A program made the translations under genes and the position numbers. Below are positions 25,200 to 38,639 of a stretch of 64,000 nucleotides of DNA, one piece after another (within the stretch, counting starts at the first letter, position 1; every line of letters starts with the position of its first letter). The notes beneath the pieces were generated by a model. It was not told where the DNA came from. It did not search any database and saw only the letters and a list, made by a program, of their open reading frames with translations. Origin of the DNA: Atriophallophorus winterbourni (lineage: Eukaryota > Platyhelminthes > Trematoda > Plagiorchiida > Microphallidae); contig JACCGJ010004933.1 of assembly GCA_013407085.1 (NCBI GenBank), forward strand, positions 62,001 through 126,000, read 5' to 3'.

Positions 25200-26413
25200 G
25201 AAGGTGAAACGTTTATGAAAAACCCGCACGTTTTTTCTGCTTACCCGAGCAAATCTGAAGGCCATTCATTCACAGAAATTTTTCCGGGCAACATTCACGC
25301 AATAAATGTGTGACAAATCTTCAATGAAGCTAGATTATCGATTATAATTTTACCTACTCAAACATTGCTCATTTACTCTATCAGATTGTGAAAATGATTT
25401 TAATTAACATGGTGTACCAAAAACGAAAACACGTAGACGTATTTGAATTATGATTTTGCTAATTAATATAATTATACAAACTAATATCGCTAACTGAATC
25501 ACTCAGTATGTAAAACGTACTAGCTAAGCACAAAAGCTTACAGGTGATGGGCCGTATGTTTTGAAAGAAAACTGCACAATTATTCTATTTATCATCTGTT
25601 TTGACAGGTGTGAATATACGACAATGTGTGAATTGATGATTAGTTTATCCGAAGCAAAGACAAACACAAATCGGATGAATTATGCTGCGAGGATTCGCAG
25701 TCGAATGCCTGTCGCGTCCAGCTTGTTCGCACTGAAACGCTGCTACCGTGTTGACACAATGGCTTCAATCGGGAGCGGTGAATGACTGGTCGTCGTTCAT
25801 ACTGCGCTGTCCTCGTTTTGCTCAACGTTGCACGCCCCGATTCCCAGACGTCTAATGAAGTTGTTATCGAGTGTGGAACGCTTGGCCACCGATTGCAACA
25901 AACAATTATCGTTTCTTCGTCGTTGCAGTTGAATTGGTCGCTTGTTCTGAGTATATGATCCATGAGTATTCGTTTTCATTACCAAAATGTTAGAGGGCCA
26001 TGGTAGGGGCATTGTTGTAAATTACTAGATTTGATTTTCATAAATTATGCTTCAGAAGCATGACTTTCTTGGGTGTTAATAATTTAAAAAGTTCTAAAAT
26101 TGAATTGCTTGAAATATTACCGTCATTATAAAAAGCCTAGACTCGGTATGCATATGCGTAATAATGGGATGATTTCGTTGTTCAATATTTTTTTTAAATT
26201 TTACCTCATCACTAAATCTACTGCTTGGCATCCAGAACCCAGAGTTTGAATGATACCACTGCTGAAGTTCAACGTATTGTTTGAATTCTCCAAGTTGTGA
26301 AAATGATATTGCTGGTATAATTTCTTCGATTTGGGATTAATAACCATTCTCAAAGTGAAACCGGGGCCATCCACGCAAGACACGGACGGATGCTGAATGC
26401 TTTCAATTTAGTG
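25200..26413. other. No gene recognised
   Basis: Contains a 107-codon minus-strand ORF (25640-25963) and an overlapping 71-codon ORF (25797-26012). Neither is recognisable, and both may be parts of an old element. Confidence 0.35.
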
Positions 26414-26900
26414 AGCAATCGCCGTATCTTGAGCATATTGTGAATGAACAAAGTAACGAATACTCACGTTCTATCTAAAGCTGGTCTACAGTACATGTTT
26501 ACCATGTTATGTTATCGCCTCCTACTTTGGCTGGGTCATATCTACATAATCAAAAATGGTCGTATTCCAAAGGATCTACGTTTTGGTGAGATGAAATCAG
26601 GAATTCGATCTTTGGACAGGCCGCACTGGCGGTACAAAAACGTTTACAAAGAGACATGGAAGTTCGCGATATTGTATCTACGAGTTCGCTAAAACTTGTG
26701 ATTACTCGCTCAATTTGGTGGCACTGTGTAAAACGACCTTTACAAGTTGAGAAACGGCGGACACTGCTATCGGCTGCTAAACGTAGGTCACACCGTCAGT
26801 GTGTAATTGCCGCCAATCGGCCCAGTGTTGCCTACCGCTATGAGCGCCTGGAGAAAGGTTTTTCCAGCCAAATCGGACTGTTTACTCATATGTAATGATG
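26414..26900 (+). pseudogene. Zinc-finger LINE C-terminal domain
   Basis: Plus-strand C-terminal part of the LINE whose palm is at 200-760. 26414-26690 gives NKVTNTHVLSKAGLQYMFTM, LLWLGHIYIIKNGRIPKDL and GEMKSGIRSLDRPHWRYKNV. After a frame change 26700-26895 gives VEKRRTLLSAAKRRSHRQ and the terminal finger AYRYERLEKGFSSQIGLFTH followed by a stop. The zinc-binding cysteines are mutated (CxxC to YERL), so the copy is dead. Confidence 0.85.
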
Positions 26901-28011
26901 TGAAGCATAAAACCGGTATACACTTGTGATGTTAACCGAAGAAGGACAACAACAACAACAATCATTCCCAGAGCATTCACAGCGATGCGTCCTGATTCGT
27001 AGGTTGTATTCGGTACGTGAGCATTCGAAAACAGCGTCTGCTCTTCCCTGGCTTTAAGTCGCATCTAACTAAGTTTCAACGAGCATGGCCATACTGATCA
27101 ACGATGTGCGTTATTTTATGAGTAATGCCGCTTAAATGGATTAGTTTAACTTTTTGCGAATGGCAGTGTGGATGTTAAACAAATATATGCCTAAGGAATA
27201 GTTTTATCGTTACCAAACTCCATAAAAATCTACCCATTCAAACCGAATCAATTTTATTCTCACCCATTCAGCAATCTCAAGTTGTTGAGTCACTTAGAAC
27301 AGTGCTAATATTTCATTTAGGAGTTTATTCTCCAGCGTTTCACCATCTGTTGATCTCATAGCAATAAAAGTATTTTATTATGCTACACTTATTCCGTGAC
27401 TAAGTATATAGCTGTGACAAGTGAATGCGCTTATACCACGCAAACCCATCAGGACTATAACCTTTTCTGTTTTGTTTTATAAATATTCATTGAAAATTGT
27501 GCTTCTCGTAACATTTGGCTAAAATAATGTTAAAGATTTTGTGAAACAGTTGAATAGAAAGCAAATAAATTTCGTGAACCAACGACCAAATTTGACGGAA
27601 ACAATTCTGGTTAGATCATTACAACACAAAAATCAAGTTCACACAGTCTGGCAAGCTTTCCTTACATCGACTGAACAGTACACGGAACAGACCGACAGCG
27701 ATTGGTTCTTTTTTCCCACATGTCATTGGTCAATAATAAAAAAATACCTCCCAATCATTTGGTAGTGTACAGGTTTCAACATTACATCGAAAGTGAAACA
27801 TGAACTTTCCACGCACGACGGTGGACTGCATACTTGCGCTACATTTGTGGGGGAACTAACTTTGTCCAATCAAAAGTTTGCACACAAGTAAGTGGAGAAA
27901 CATTTCATAAAAGCTACACGCATTCGGAATAGAAGCCAACAACCGATGTAGCTGATCGACAAACCAAACGTTCGATTCTCTTTCGAGTGGGAACCTTTTG
28001 GATGCATCACC
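26900..28011. other. No gene recognised
   Basis: AT-rich stretch between a LINE remnant and the candidate signal-peptide exon. Promoter elements are not evident by eye. A 74-codon ORF at 27541-27765 has no recognisable similarity. Confidence 0.35.
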
Positions 28012-28116
28012 ATGTTCATTGTCGGAGGAATAATTGCATTAAAAATGTTGCTATTCTGTTCACTGCTTTTACAACAGCTGTATGAAATACAATGCGTTGA
28101 TATCATCAAAGATGAG
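28012..28116 (+). CDS. Candidate first exon: secretory signal peptide
   Basis: ATG at 28012 is the first Met after an in-frame stop and opens a 35-codon frame starting MFIVGGIIALKMLLFCSLLL, a classic signal peptide with a long hydrophobic core, followed by EIQCVDIIKDE. It ends at GATGAG|GTGAGT, a near-consensus splice donor, in phase 0. The next plus-strand exon with phase 0 entry and extracellular content is the MNNL-like exon of the Notch ligand (acceptor TTGAGCAG before 44594). Joining them gives a 765-residue protein without a stop. The intron would be 16.5 kb. It could instead be the first exon of another secreted protein, so assignment to this gene is inference. Confidence 0.45.
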
Positions 28117-28364
28117 GTGAGTTCGTCCGTAAACGTTGCCATCAAGTTGCATCAACCATAAAATTAAGCAAGTTTCTAATTTATCCAACATTATTTCTCA
28201 AACTGTTTGATCTAACCATCTGTTTACTCGTTATTAAAATCCGACGATTATTTGCACACATGAAATTTAAATATGGCGAGCATTGTGTGGGGTTCAACCT
28301 TAAATGTAGATTAGAAAGCACGAAAGTTTCATCCATTGAGTATTGCTATTATCATTCTCCGCAC

Positions 28365-28410
28365 GTACAAACCTCAACCAGTTTCTGGCTGTTGGCCGAT
28401 TAGGACAATA
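28365..28410 (-). ncRNA. Degenerate hammerhead motif
   Basis: Minus strand: CTAATCGGCC, AACAGCC, then AGAAACTGGTTGAGG. The GAAAC strand is preserved and the first core strand is mutated from CUGAUGA. It resembles the copy at 16243-16277, and the flanks are too decayed to set unit borders. Confidence 0.35.
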
Positions 28411-28829
28411 TTATTAGTTTCACGACTCGCTAGATAAATTTGTGAATATAAACAGAAAATTGCAATATACATATATAATCGAAATACGATCAACTTTGTA
28501 ACCCTGTTTTGACACGATAATGAGAAAAAATGAGATAATAAATGTAGACAAAAAATTATTGAAAGTAATGCAATCTGCTAAATTTAAAATGCTATAGCTT
28601 GGTATTTGCAAAATAAAACGCCAATTTTACTGATGTGTATCGAGTAGCTTCTGTGAAGTAAATATTGAGAGAAAAACTTAGCAGATCAATAAACCTTGGT
28701 TTTCAATTCAGAGCTAGTTAAAAGTCATTCATGTACTTCATTTTGTATATATGATTTCATTACTGGCTAACATAAATTGAGTATCCGCATCGATAATTAC
28801 TCTGTTAAAGATGAATTATGAATTGCTGA

Positions 28830-29860
28830 AAGATTTCAAGATTCAAGATTTATGGTAAAAAAACAAATGGCTGTACAACACTATAGGATATATTTATAAA
28901 AATTAAACAAATCGTACTTTAATGTTTGCGTCCAAGTGCTCCAAAGGAGGAGCAAAATTTATTTTAAGTGTTAAATGTAGAGAGGAAATTTTGATCAAAA
29001 ATATATGTTTTGGTAATTTGTTTTCCAGGTGTGTATGTGTGTGTAAGAACGAACACATAAGGGATTTCTGTAAACTAGGGCTAGCACAGTAGTTTGTTAC
29101 ACAAACACTGCGCATTAGTGTATACACAATTAATACTGGTGTTGTTATGTTACGATGATGTATGAATGGTGTCTATTGGTCCGACCCCCCGAAAGACGGA
29201 CCTTTGTGGTTAGTTGAACCGTCTTCTGAGTTTGAGTTTTCATTATCCTTGCACGACAATTCTTCAACTTGTGTGTATGAGGCTGCCGTTAATGTGCTTA
29301 TTCTGACGTCGCTGGGAATATTTTTCCTGTGTAGTCGCCAAGTAATGCTGACGAAGCACCTGTTAGGAAGGTGAATTTCAAAGGATTTGTTCTGTCACCT
29401 TTGTTATTGAAGAACCGGTTTATCCTGAAGGTAATCACAACGACACACTCACTCGCTACTATCGTTTCTGTGATATAAAGCCACTGTTTGTAGTCGTGTT
29501 GTTGTTGTTTAACAGCCTTCGTCGTATTGACTGCGCTCGTTGCTCTTCTTACGAACATCGAGATGTCCTTTTCTTTCTCACTGGCATAGATTCGAGTATT
29601 GTACTCGGGAAACGCACGTACCATGGTAGAATTTAAAAGAACAGTTTCCATATCCTTCTTAATGATTTTGAGTTATTTTCAGTAGACGTGGTACACCGAA
29701 ATGTAGGGAGATTGGGTGACGAGCCAAACGTGTAACGGCTGTAGGTCTGATAGTTTCCGAACCCATCATCGTACAAAGGTTGGATCATTGTTCTAAATCG
29801 TGTTTTTGTCTATTCGAAAAAAATGTCTCGCTGGATTCCTGCAAGTTGATACAGATTACA
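28830..29860 (-). mobile_element. Internally deleted CR1-like element: ORF1-like segment fused to 3' UTR
   Basis: On the minus strand 29860-29298 encodes an ORF1-like segment (QQHDYKQWLYITETIV, NPLKFTFLTGASSALL) related to that at 17552-17968. It passes directly into a 3' UTR that ends with reversed heptamers at 28836-28855. No endonuclease or RT lies between. The 3' part (28830-29330) matches 38640-39137 in the opposite orientation, including GGGGTCGGACCAATAGACAC. Two loci with the same junction would suggest a propagated non-autonomous deletion derivative. Confidence 0.65.
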
Positions 29861-29864
29861 CTGA

Positions 29865-30984
29865 CATTTTTTTGCGAAAATTTGCTCTGTGACCTTCGTA
29901 TTTGAATCTAATGTTTTCAGCTGAACCTTAAGATGAGCTGATGGCTTGATCTTCGTTACCATTTTAATGTCAATGGAGTTTAGGTCAGACATGACATTGA
30001 CCGTCGGTTTTATAATAACAAAATATTCCATTTTTGAGCTTCGTAGCTTCGGTTGGCTGTAAGCCCCAAATAATTTTTCGATTTTTCATGGACATGTTAA
30101 CTTTCCTACAGAAATTAACAGGGAAAAAATCATATCTCTCAATTGCTGAACATGCAAGAAATTGCATTTTAAATATTGAAAGCATTGGAACGCAGTGCAT
30201 ATGCACTCTAAAATCATTAAATACTATCGGAACAATCAACAAAATTAGTTTTTAACACCGATTCTCATTTAAATAAACATACTGAAAGTTTTATGAAAAG
30301 CGTTCGATTATCCGAAAATTAGGTTTCATGAATACAGTCACTCAATTACACACGCGGGTAACTTAAACGAAAATGTTCATTTGAAGAGATTTTGGGCACT
30401 TTGTCTAAACGTTGCAGAGAGCCACGTGTGTGAGACTTGATAACTAGTGTCAGCTTTACCAGCCCAAACCAAATCATTCTTCATTCAACCAACCGTTACA
30501 TCATCTGATTTTGTTAAGTGTCAAATACGTTGCCGAATTAAGTTTCCAAAGTTGCCTACAGCGCAGGTGATTTATATTGAGTTCCATACCTAATGTGTAA
30601 TGCGTTTTGAAGTTGTAACATTTAATTTGCAGACTACTGTAAATGGTACATTCACTAAGACGTACTGTGGCAGAAAATTGTTACACGTACACATTTCAAG
30701 ACCGCCTAGACTTAAGAACGCTGTAGTCGCAATTTTGTAAACAGAGCTGAAACCCGATTCCATCAAAACTGGGGATAAAATGGGTAGGTAAAATTATAGC
30801 GCTAACCAAACTGCCCTGCTTGCATTATCACCTACACCACTTCGTGTTATGTTTCCTACCAGTAGGATAACATAAAATCTTTACTGACAACAAAGTAAGA
30901 CGCGAATTCTAAAAGGAGACACTTTTCATTCACTATTACTTCACACTCTAAAGAACGTTTCGAACACTCTTAGATTAAACTGTC
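29865..30984. other. No gene recognised
   Basis: AT-rich; overlapping 73-85 codon ORFs on both strands at 29810-30255 without recognisable similarity. Confidence 0.4.
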
Positions 30985-31220
30985 ACGACCAACCTCTACA
31001 TTCACATGTGCCCACACACAAATAGATGGGGTTAAACCCATGTGTTCGAAACAAAAACTGTAGTTGCGTGCATTTTGTGGAGTGTGTGATGAAAATGCAT
31101 GTGAATATGGATGTTTGTTCAAAGCTCATAGGTGTAACCTCATTCACGTGGGTTGATGGATGTACAATAGCAAGTTGGTCATACCAGCCTTATTTAACAG
31201 TGGCTTCAAAGTTCCAAATG
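30985..31220. repeat. SINE-like repeat pieces in two orientations
   Basis: 30985-31066 matches, on the minus strand, the segment GGGTTTAACCCCATCTATTT that corresponds to the B-box-like GGGTTCAACCCCATC of the unit at 51760-52060. 31078-31215 matches the same unit on the plus strand (TGTGATGAAAATGCATGTGA through TTAACAGTGGC). The hammerhead core itself is not preserved here. Confidence 0.5.
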
Positions 31221-31834
31221 TTTTACCGTTTCCCCACCGTTGTAAGGCATATAGATCCCGATCGCACTATCCTGATGACTACAAACAACACGGAACCCGT
31301 CGTGCGTCATTTCTTAATTTATCGATCTAATTGAAACGGAATTTGCAATTAAGATTTACGTTGTCTGGTGAAATTTGTAATGAGCAACCACACATTGCGT
31401 TCAATATAAACAGGTTAACTGGTGAATGTTTGTTGTTTTTGGCTTCTCTCGTTCGATTTTGACTACGGAGTTACATAGTCCGCGCATTATTATTTTACAC
31501 CCCATATTGTCTCGCATTACAATGGAGTCCGATTGGAGAAGAACAACCTGTTACACAACGTACGCAGAGATGAAAATAATCGGTTGATTAGTGACGTTTG
31601 CACTTTTGGCGTGACGGTAAAATAACTTAGAGATTTGTAGCAACTTTAAAGATTTTACGTAATGATCAAATAACGAATGTTTTTGATAGTTACAAAAATT
31701 AACCAATATTGTCATCCAATTTTGGTTCCAACGCACATGGGAACTAATCTTTTAGTCGTAGTCGAAAGAGTGGAAATAGCACTACGCTTAATAAGAGTAT
31801 CATAACTGCATTTAGTTTTTGAACATAAATGATC

Positions 31835-32010
31835 ATTTGCCAGCACTTCCATCCCGCACCAATTACGACGAGGTTCGTACTGTTTGCATTCATCAGGTAG
31901 GGACAGTCAGATCAGGGTCCACATGTGCTTGAAACCGTGGAATAATAGAAAACAATTTGCGCCTGTAGGTTGGTCGAACCAACCTTATCCAACGGTGACA
32001 TACAAACGCA
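31835..32010 (-). repeat. SINE-like repeat with hammerhead-like core
   Basis: The core lies at 31861-31903 on the minus strand: CCCTACCTGATGAATGC, loop, GTACGAACCTCGTCG. CUGAUGA and the GUC cleavage triplet are intact, but GAAAC has become GAACC, which should abolish activity. Flanking sequence (GGTTGGTTCGACCAACC and CACTTCCATCCCGC landmarks) ties it to 51760-52060. Confidence 0.6.
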
Positions 32011-32014
32011 ATAT

Positions 32015-34089
32015 GATTTTGCATTTAATTTTATTACTTAAAATAAGCTTCTTACTCCAATGGTTGATATAATTTAACCGAATGCAGGCAGATTTACGAG
32101 TGACAGTTGGACGGTGTTTATTCTATCACAAAATGTCTGAGTTCTTTATGATCTTACGCTAATAAGTGTATTAATAACTGTGCCTCACATTATATCCCCA
32201 TATAATTGCTGATATAGAGTTCATATTTTGGTATCAAGTATTCGAATTTCAAAATCGTGACTCGCCTCACTTGACTCATGACATTACCGCTGAAACATTG
32301 TTTCTGGGATGGTGCACAATCAGACGCAGGTCATTGAGCATTTTCTTATTCACGAATAATTACCATATAAATCGTCAGATAAACTCGTCGAATGACGATT
32401 TTTTCACCCCAATGTAACGAGTGCGCTGCTGGGTGCCCATTATCGTCTACTCTATTGAATTCAGTTTGGGGCCGTTGTGCTGTTTGCTCACTAGTCTAGG
32501 AAACGAAATATTTATTTACTCTCGAATCGAGAGCTATCACTCAGGTCAAGCAAACTTATATATGCACGAAAAGGTGAACAATATCCAGAGCTTAATCCGG
32601 AGGATTTGGTTGTGTACACTCCATCCAAATTATGACCGATAGTCCATCGATTTTTCTAACACAATGACTCCGTTTCTTCAGATTAAATAAGTAAATTATG
32701 GGTGCCGCTACTAGAGGATGATAAATTTTTGATGATTAATTTCCTCATGGTAATGCATTGTAAAATAATGCGATGACCAATTAAAAGTAGGAGGGAACGT
32801 TTTCATGTTGCAGCAAAAAGCAAAACGACAAAAATAGATTAACCAAGCTGGAAGACACGGTCAACAATCATCCATATGCATGGATTGGATAAAAATTGAA
32901 ACATCTTTAAATGAACAACATACATTTCAACTTTTGTGGCAAGTTTTTGAAGAAACTTGTTTCGTTAGGTGTTCATAGGAACTCTGCAGTGATTTCTAAT
33001 ACAGCAGTATTGCAACGCTCTCAAACAATGCAATTTATAGTTTAACAATCTCTTCCAGGTGACACCGACTTTCGACTAAATCTGTGCTTTGTTGAGAACG
33101 TTCTACCTTCGCCTTCAAAAACTTTTGTTACTTTATATACATTGACTCTTGTAACGCCATGAACTTGAGCCATTTTCTAAGACTACCAACAATTTGGCAT
33201 TGTTGTAAAGTTAAAACAGTTTTTTTAATTTTTTATAATGAATAGAAAAATAGTTAGTGACCATTTTTAATAAATGAAATTTCATTTATATATATGTGTA
33301 TATATCGAATAATTAAATCAACACAACAATAAGCAGGAGAAAACCTATACCTCCTGTCAAACGTTGGTTTATATTTTTAGTATATATTCAACTAAGTAAT
33401 ATCATTATCTATTAAATGATGCTTTAAACTTACTGATGTTGCATAGGCCGAATCGTCCCTTCAAGTGTTTCAATGAATTCACGATAAACCTGCTCAACGC
33501 AATGTTTAGGTTGCATTGATCGATGTGCAATTGACTGCGCTTCTTGTTAATTCCGCATTTTTATGTTTGGTTCAAAATACTCGCGTATTTCGATCAACAA
33601 TCTGTATAGTACGATGAAGTTTTAGCTCATGTGATGATCATGTTTATTGGATGTTTGCCGAAATAAAATAACAGGTTACCGGTGCTGCCTCTTTAAATTA
33701 GACGACATTTGTGGCGTAAATGCTGGCGGAGTGATAGAGTTTCTAATTTCGCCACGTAAATCAGCACGAAATTTTAATAACGAATACTCCGCAACTGACT
33801 CGTTAAACTTGGCGAGCACCCATTAATGAACAAATGTCTCGAGATCCTTTGCACCGCAAGTCTATGCTGTGAAACGTGAAACGAAATCAGAGCTATTTTC
33901 GGAAATTAGCGTTACTCTTTACAACATTTTCTATCGATCTAAAACATACTAGAGTTTAAATTATTTCACAACGATATAAATGGTTAGAACGGCTGGAACA
34001 TACAAATTATTGTTGCATTCTAGTGAGAACCTTTTTCAATATCCCTAGCAATTTGAATGACATTTGACTTAAGCTAGGCGATAACTAAT
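32015..34089. other. No gene recognised
   Basis: AT-rich; no ORF over 75 codons and no recognised repeat. Confidence 0.45.
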
Positions 34090-34285
34090 GCTACTATACA
34101 TCCTGACCCTTGTCACCCCACTGTGCAATCGAAAACGATTTCCGCCCTTTGGATTTTTACCTGATTCTTGAACTACTGAATCAGCAACTGTTTTTGATTG
34201 TTATATTATTCGTAGTTCCCGTATTATTCTGTAGTTTTTATAAAGCTTTTTTTCTTTTTAGACCATTAAAATTGAATTGTTTGCA
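34090..34285 (+). repeat. (TTGAA)n-family LINE 3' end
   Basis: Shares GTCACCCCACTGTGCAA, GGATTTTTACCTGATTC and TTTTAGACCATTAAAATTGA with 60328-60475 and 60635-60810. The tail is short here. Confidence 0.65.
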
Positions 34286-34289
34286 TATT

Positions 34290-35260
34290 GAACTATTGTG
34301 ACTCCAAGATCCGTGTGAGTGATTGTAGGGAAATTATTCGAAAGGATTGATGCCCGTTACAGTTGGCGACTTTATATTCTTCGTTTCGCTATATGATATT
34401 ATTTATATATTGTACATTGTATGGTGGTAAATATTGTAAAGTGCACAGCATAAGCAAAAGTTAGCAACACGATGAAAAAATATATGATTTTAGATTTGGA
34501 ATTTTCTACAAATATTGCTTCTTTACCTGTGATTATCAAAGAGCAAAGCCGAAAATTTGGCTAACCTAATAAGTTGTAAATTAAATACGCAACCATGTAA
34601 CCAAGCAGGTTCCATAAATAATTATTTGTACTCGTTGTTTGTAGCATATTACAACGTAAGTGTTTTGCGTTTAAACTACATGATTTCAGTGGTTTGTGTC
34701 AACAAGTGCTTCGTGCATGCTCCGAGCCGCACTAGTTGTAAATACAGAAATGATTTTGGTTCAGTACGAATCATATTTCAGATGGTTAGAAAGCATTCAA
34801 AAAATAAACGTTGCTTCTTCATCACGAGATTTAAACTCCAATGTTTGTGCGTATTTGACTTACATGTAATGACATAATCTTTTATATCCTGGATGAAGCA
34901 AATTGTTGTAAGTACACCATGTCATTAGATTCTAACTTGTGTACTTCATTTCAGCAGAACGAATACCAGTTGAATGACAGTCATTTCCATTTATAAAAAT
35001 TTCTAAAATTTTCATTTCTCTTTGTTTTGTCCAACCGGATATTAAATACGTTTATCTCATATTACAAAATTTAAAATCTTTAAAATCGTTCATGTTGTCT
35101 TAAAAATACCAAAACTAACTTGCATTTTTTAGAAGTTGAAAATGGATTTCAGAATATATAAGCAGAGCATTAGTTTATTTTATGAATAATAGCTCTTGGA
35201 AACTGTAGTTGTTTTGAGTTCACTGCCTAAATTATTTGCTTGGTATTATTAGTAACATGT
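34290..35260. other. No gene recognised
   Basis: Contains a 106-codon ORF (34557-34877) without motif or splice context; probably non-coding. Confidence 0.35.
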
Positions 35261-35261
35261 A

Positions 35262-35410
35262 CCCCTGCCTATCGTCGCAAGCGCTGTGGGAGTGTTTGTT
35301 CCTCCTGAATTGGACTGTTTAGTCATTCGAAACGCTGTGGAACCTGAAAAAATCATGCGATTGTGATGTAATCCATGATCGATGTCGACCAACCGTGAAT
35401 TCCGATAATC
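35262..35410 (+). pseudogene. 3' end of zinc-finger LINE
   Basis: Reads AYRRKRCGSVCSS(stop)IGLFSHSKRCGT(stop), a mutated copy of the terminal finger of this LINE family, then the 3' UTR with ATCCATGATCGATGTCGACC. Only the extreme 3' end is present. Confidence 0.7.
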
Positions 35411-35411
35411 G

Positions 35412-38400
35412 AGTGCTGAAACAAATGTTAATATTGAAAGCAAAACAGTTAATTACAAATCACGATTAGTTCCGGGATGTTGTCACACACAACATAGAAT
35501 AGTTCCGAAAAACTTGCTTCATCTCGAAATCGCCATTAAACATAAGCACATTAAACATTTGTGAACAATGTACAGTTAACTCGACACAAAAATCCTGCTA
35601 ACCTATATGGCGTTTCCTACCAACATAACCTTCAATTGGAATAGTTTTGTATCACAAACCAAATGAAATGCTACATCTGAATTAAAGCGCTGAGACTGAT
35701 GCGCCAGCATTCTGAATAGACTTTAATCGTTGGCCTAATTGTAACTTATTCAGACACGAAAGTTAGCAAGTACCCGCTGTTTGTTTAAATTTTCGTGTTG
35801 ATGTACAAGAACCGATTTTAGTAGGGGAAAAATCATGTGTCGTGTGTATTAAATTCCTCCTCACATATGGCGGTCAACCAGGCATTTGACACGCAATTTG
35901 TGAATAGAAATTACGACATTTTGAGACGATTAACATTCATTCGTGCTAAAATGGAAACATTTCTGAAAGATTGAGTTCGCCAAGTTGGTCTACCCTTATT
36001 TACCAGTAATGCCGGATTAAAAACTGATCTTTTCTGGTTAATAATAATGATGAATGTGCCGTATCAAACGCACTTTAACAACTGGTGTAAGCATGCCACT
36101 GAATTTAGCCTTCAACCCCAGGTAGCTATGAGATGGTAGCTATGATGCCGCGTAATATGTCCACCTTATAGAAAGGCAAGTTAATACATGATAAACCTAT
36201 CATACAGATTTGAGGAAAACTATTGTTCTCAATATTGCATGAGGACAATAGCGTTGTAAAGATGAACAGATATTTATCAAGAAAGATTGTTCATTTCTAT
36301 CAAATGAAAAAAGCACATAAAGAACATAAAAACTCCTCACACGAAACGCTATTGATATTTTTAAAATTTCAAGAATGACATTTTCTATGTTCGGAATGAT
36401 GAATCTGTGTTATTATATGCATTGGGTCAACAGTAAAAAAGTAGATGAAAAATCTCAGTTTGACCTTTGTAGATGAGAGATTTGTTTAGCAATTTTCTTT
36501 ATTCAAATATTGTTTTTTTTCTTCCTCTTCAATTTTCTCCTTAAATAAATTATGTAATTCTTAACGCATGTATATCAATTTCATTGCATGAACTATGAAA
36601 GAGCTGATGATGTTTGAAATAAATATATCCAAACCGTTTTCGACAAGATTTACTAATCGCAATCAAAGTGAACTATATTTTGCTATAATCTTTCCGGGCG
36701 ATAGTATTTTACAAATATAGAAGTCGTATCATCAAATTTTTAAAAGTGATATGAAATTCACCATATTTGTACTTGAATGACAATGTTTGATAGGGTTCGT
36801 ACCGGGATGAGAGCAACATATTACACTGATATGAAAGTCGTTTTCCTTATAAAAATCTATTTTCAAGCAACTTCCTCTCCCATGAATTATTTTTCACATT
36901 GTTTGGATTAGGTTGATGAGAATGAAGAATTATAACGTGCCTAACAGAGTGGACGTTAGAAAAAACGCTCGTTACCCTTGGGGCCAGTTAAACTTGTGTT
37001 TGTCTAAATGTCACTGCAGCTGTTTGTGTTTGTCTACTTCCAAATGGCACATTTCGCAAAAAGGAGGATGTGCAACTTTTCATTTTTTTGAATTTGTTAT
37101 AAGAAAATAATATTGCACAAACAAGTGATGTTGTTTGATAGATGCATAATTTTATTTCAAATTAGTGTTTTATAATGTCTATTTTGATAGTTACAACAAC
37201 GACATATTCTTTTTAATTGCTCTCAGATTACATCAGGTTTTAATACAATGACCTGAATGCTCGCATATTCCACAAAGAAAATTATGATACGATTTGCTGA
37301 TAAGAGCAAAAATTGATAGTGATGTGTTAATTTTGATTACTTTAAAGGCAATTACCTCGAATTGTGAGGCCTAAAATTTGTAATAGATGATTCTGTTGGG
37401 CTCCTGGATACAAATATTTTGTTCATGGTCTGATAGTTGAACTTGAGATTTTTAACTCGGTAGATTCGTATTTCGGTCATTAACTGCATTAAAAATAGAC
37501 TTACTTTCGCTGTGTGAAATTATCGTTTGATTAAAACATGTGTAATTGGTCGTAAATCGGTCAAACTGGACTTATGAAGATGATCTCTATTATCTTGATC
37601 AATACTTGCCGCAGATCTAATTAATCATTTTAAAAACTTGAGTATGGAGTTCTATGTAGTGATTTAAACAAAGAGAAACAGCGCCTTATTAAACTCTGAG
37701 CAATCTAATTTTTCGTCATTCTGGCCGTAGGATCTTGTGTGAATTCACGCTCTTGCGTTTCTTGTTGTTAGCTATGTGGTGTTAATGTTTCTATGGAATT
37801 TCTGTGAATATTCACAAAAAACGTTGTCATGATCCGTATTTACTTTTTTCACAGAAGATTTCTGCAATAAAATGCTTTAGACATTATAAGTGCGGCTAAA
37901 GTGCGCATTGAAATTAACCTTAAACTAATCATTATTTCCGAGGTTGTACAAACGAAAACTACGCTAGATTATTACAAAAATATTATGTATATGCATATCT
38001 ATATTACGTACTATATATACCGTTTGATTTACAAATCTCCGTCCCTAAAATTAAAACAATGCAACCGAATTGCCCACAAAAATAAAGTACATTTAAGAAC
38101 ATAAATGAGAAATGAGAAATAAAATACGGTAATCAGTGATTGGTAATCAATATCAACGAGGATAAATTGTTATTGTTATAGTGTTTTGTGTTTTATTTTA
38201 GTCTCAGAGACAGATACTTATAAATTTTACGGTATATTATTTATATATAAATCTACGTTGGATTACTTTCAATCATTTAATAGGTTTATTCTCAAAATTG
38301 TTTCAACGCTGCGAATTTAAAAGAATGTCCATTTGTGAGAGTTTGCACAATCTTTCAATTGAAATCGTTTGATTTCTTTTGAACGCTTCGAACCAATTCA

Positions 38401-38639
38401 TCTCAATTTTTTTCTGTACAACCATCATATTGTCATTTCATCTAGTTCATCCTCGTTGAAAGCAAAGTTGTTAATTAAAATACCTATTTCATTTTTAAAA
38501 CGAGCTTGTAAATATTTCTATTCAACTTGTGGAATTTCATTAGCACAAAATGTTTGTCGAGTAGATAACGTTGAAAGCTTTATTGAATGTTGTCGTCTGA
38601 AACCATTTTAGCGCCAACGCGCTTACTTAAGAACTGTTT
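35412..38639. other. No gene recognised
   Basis: Very AT-rich. A short local duplication of GGTAGCTATGA occurs at 36121-36146. About 35965-36020 resembles the SINE-like unit weakly (AAGTTGGTCTACCC). No exon or ORF of note. Confidence 0.4.

Noticed and set aside
27870..28145. 91-codon minus-strand ORF
   Set aside because: It is the shadow of the plus-strand signal-peptide exon, which has a donor site and better context.
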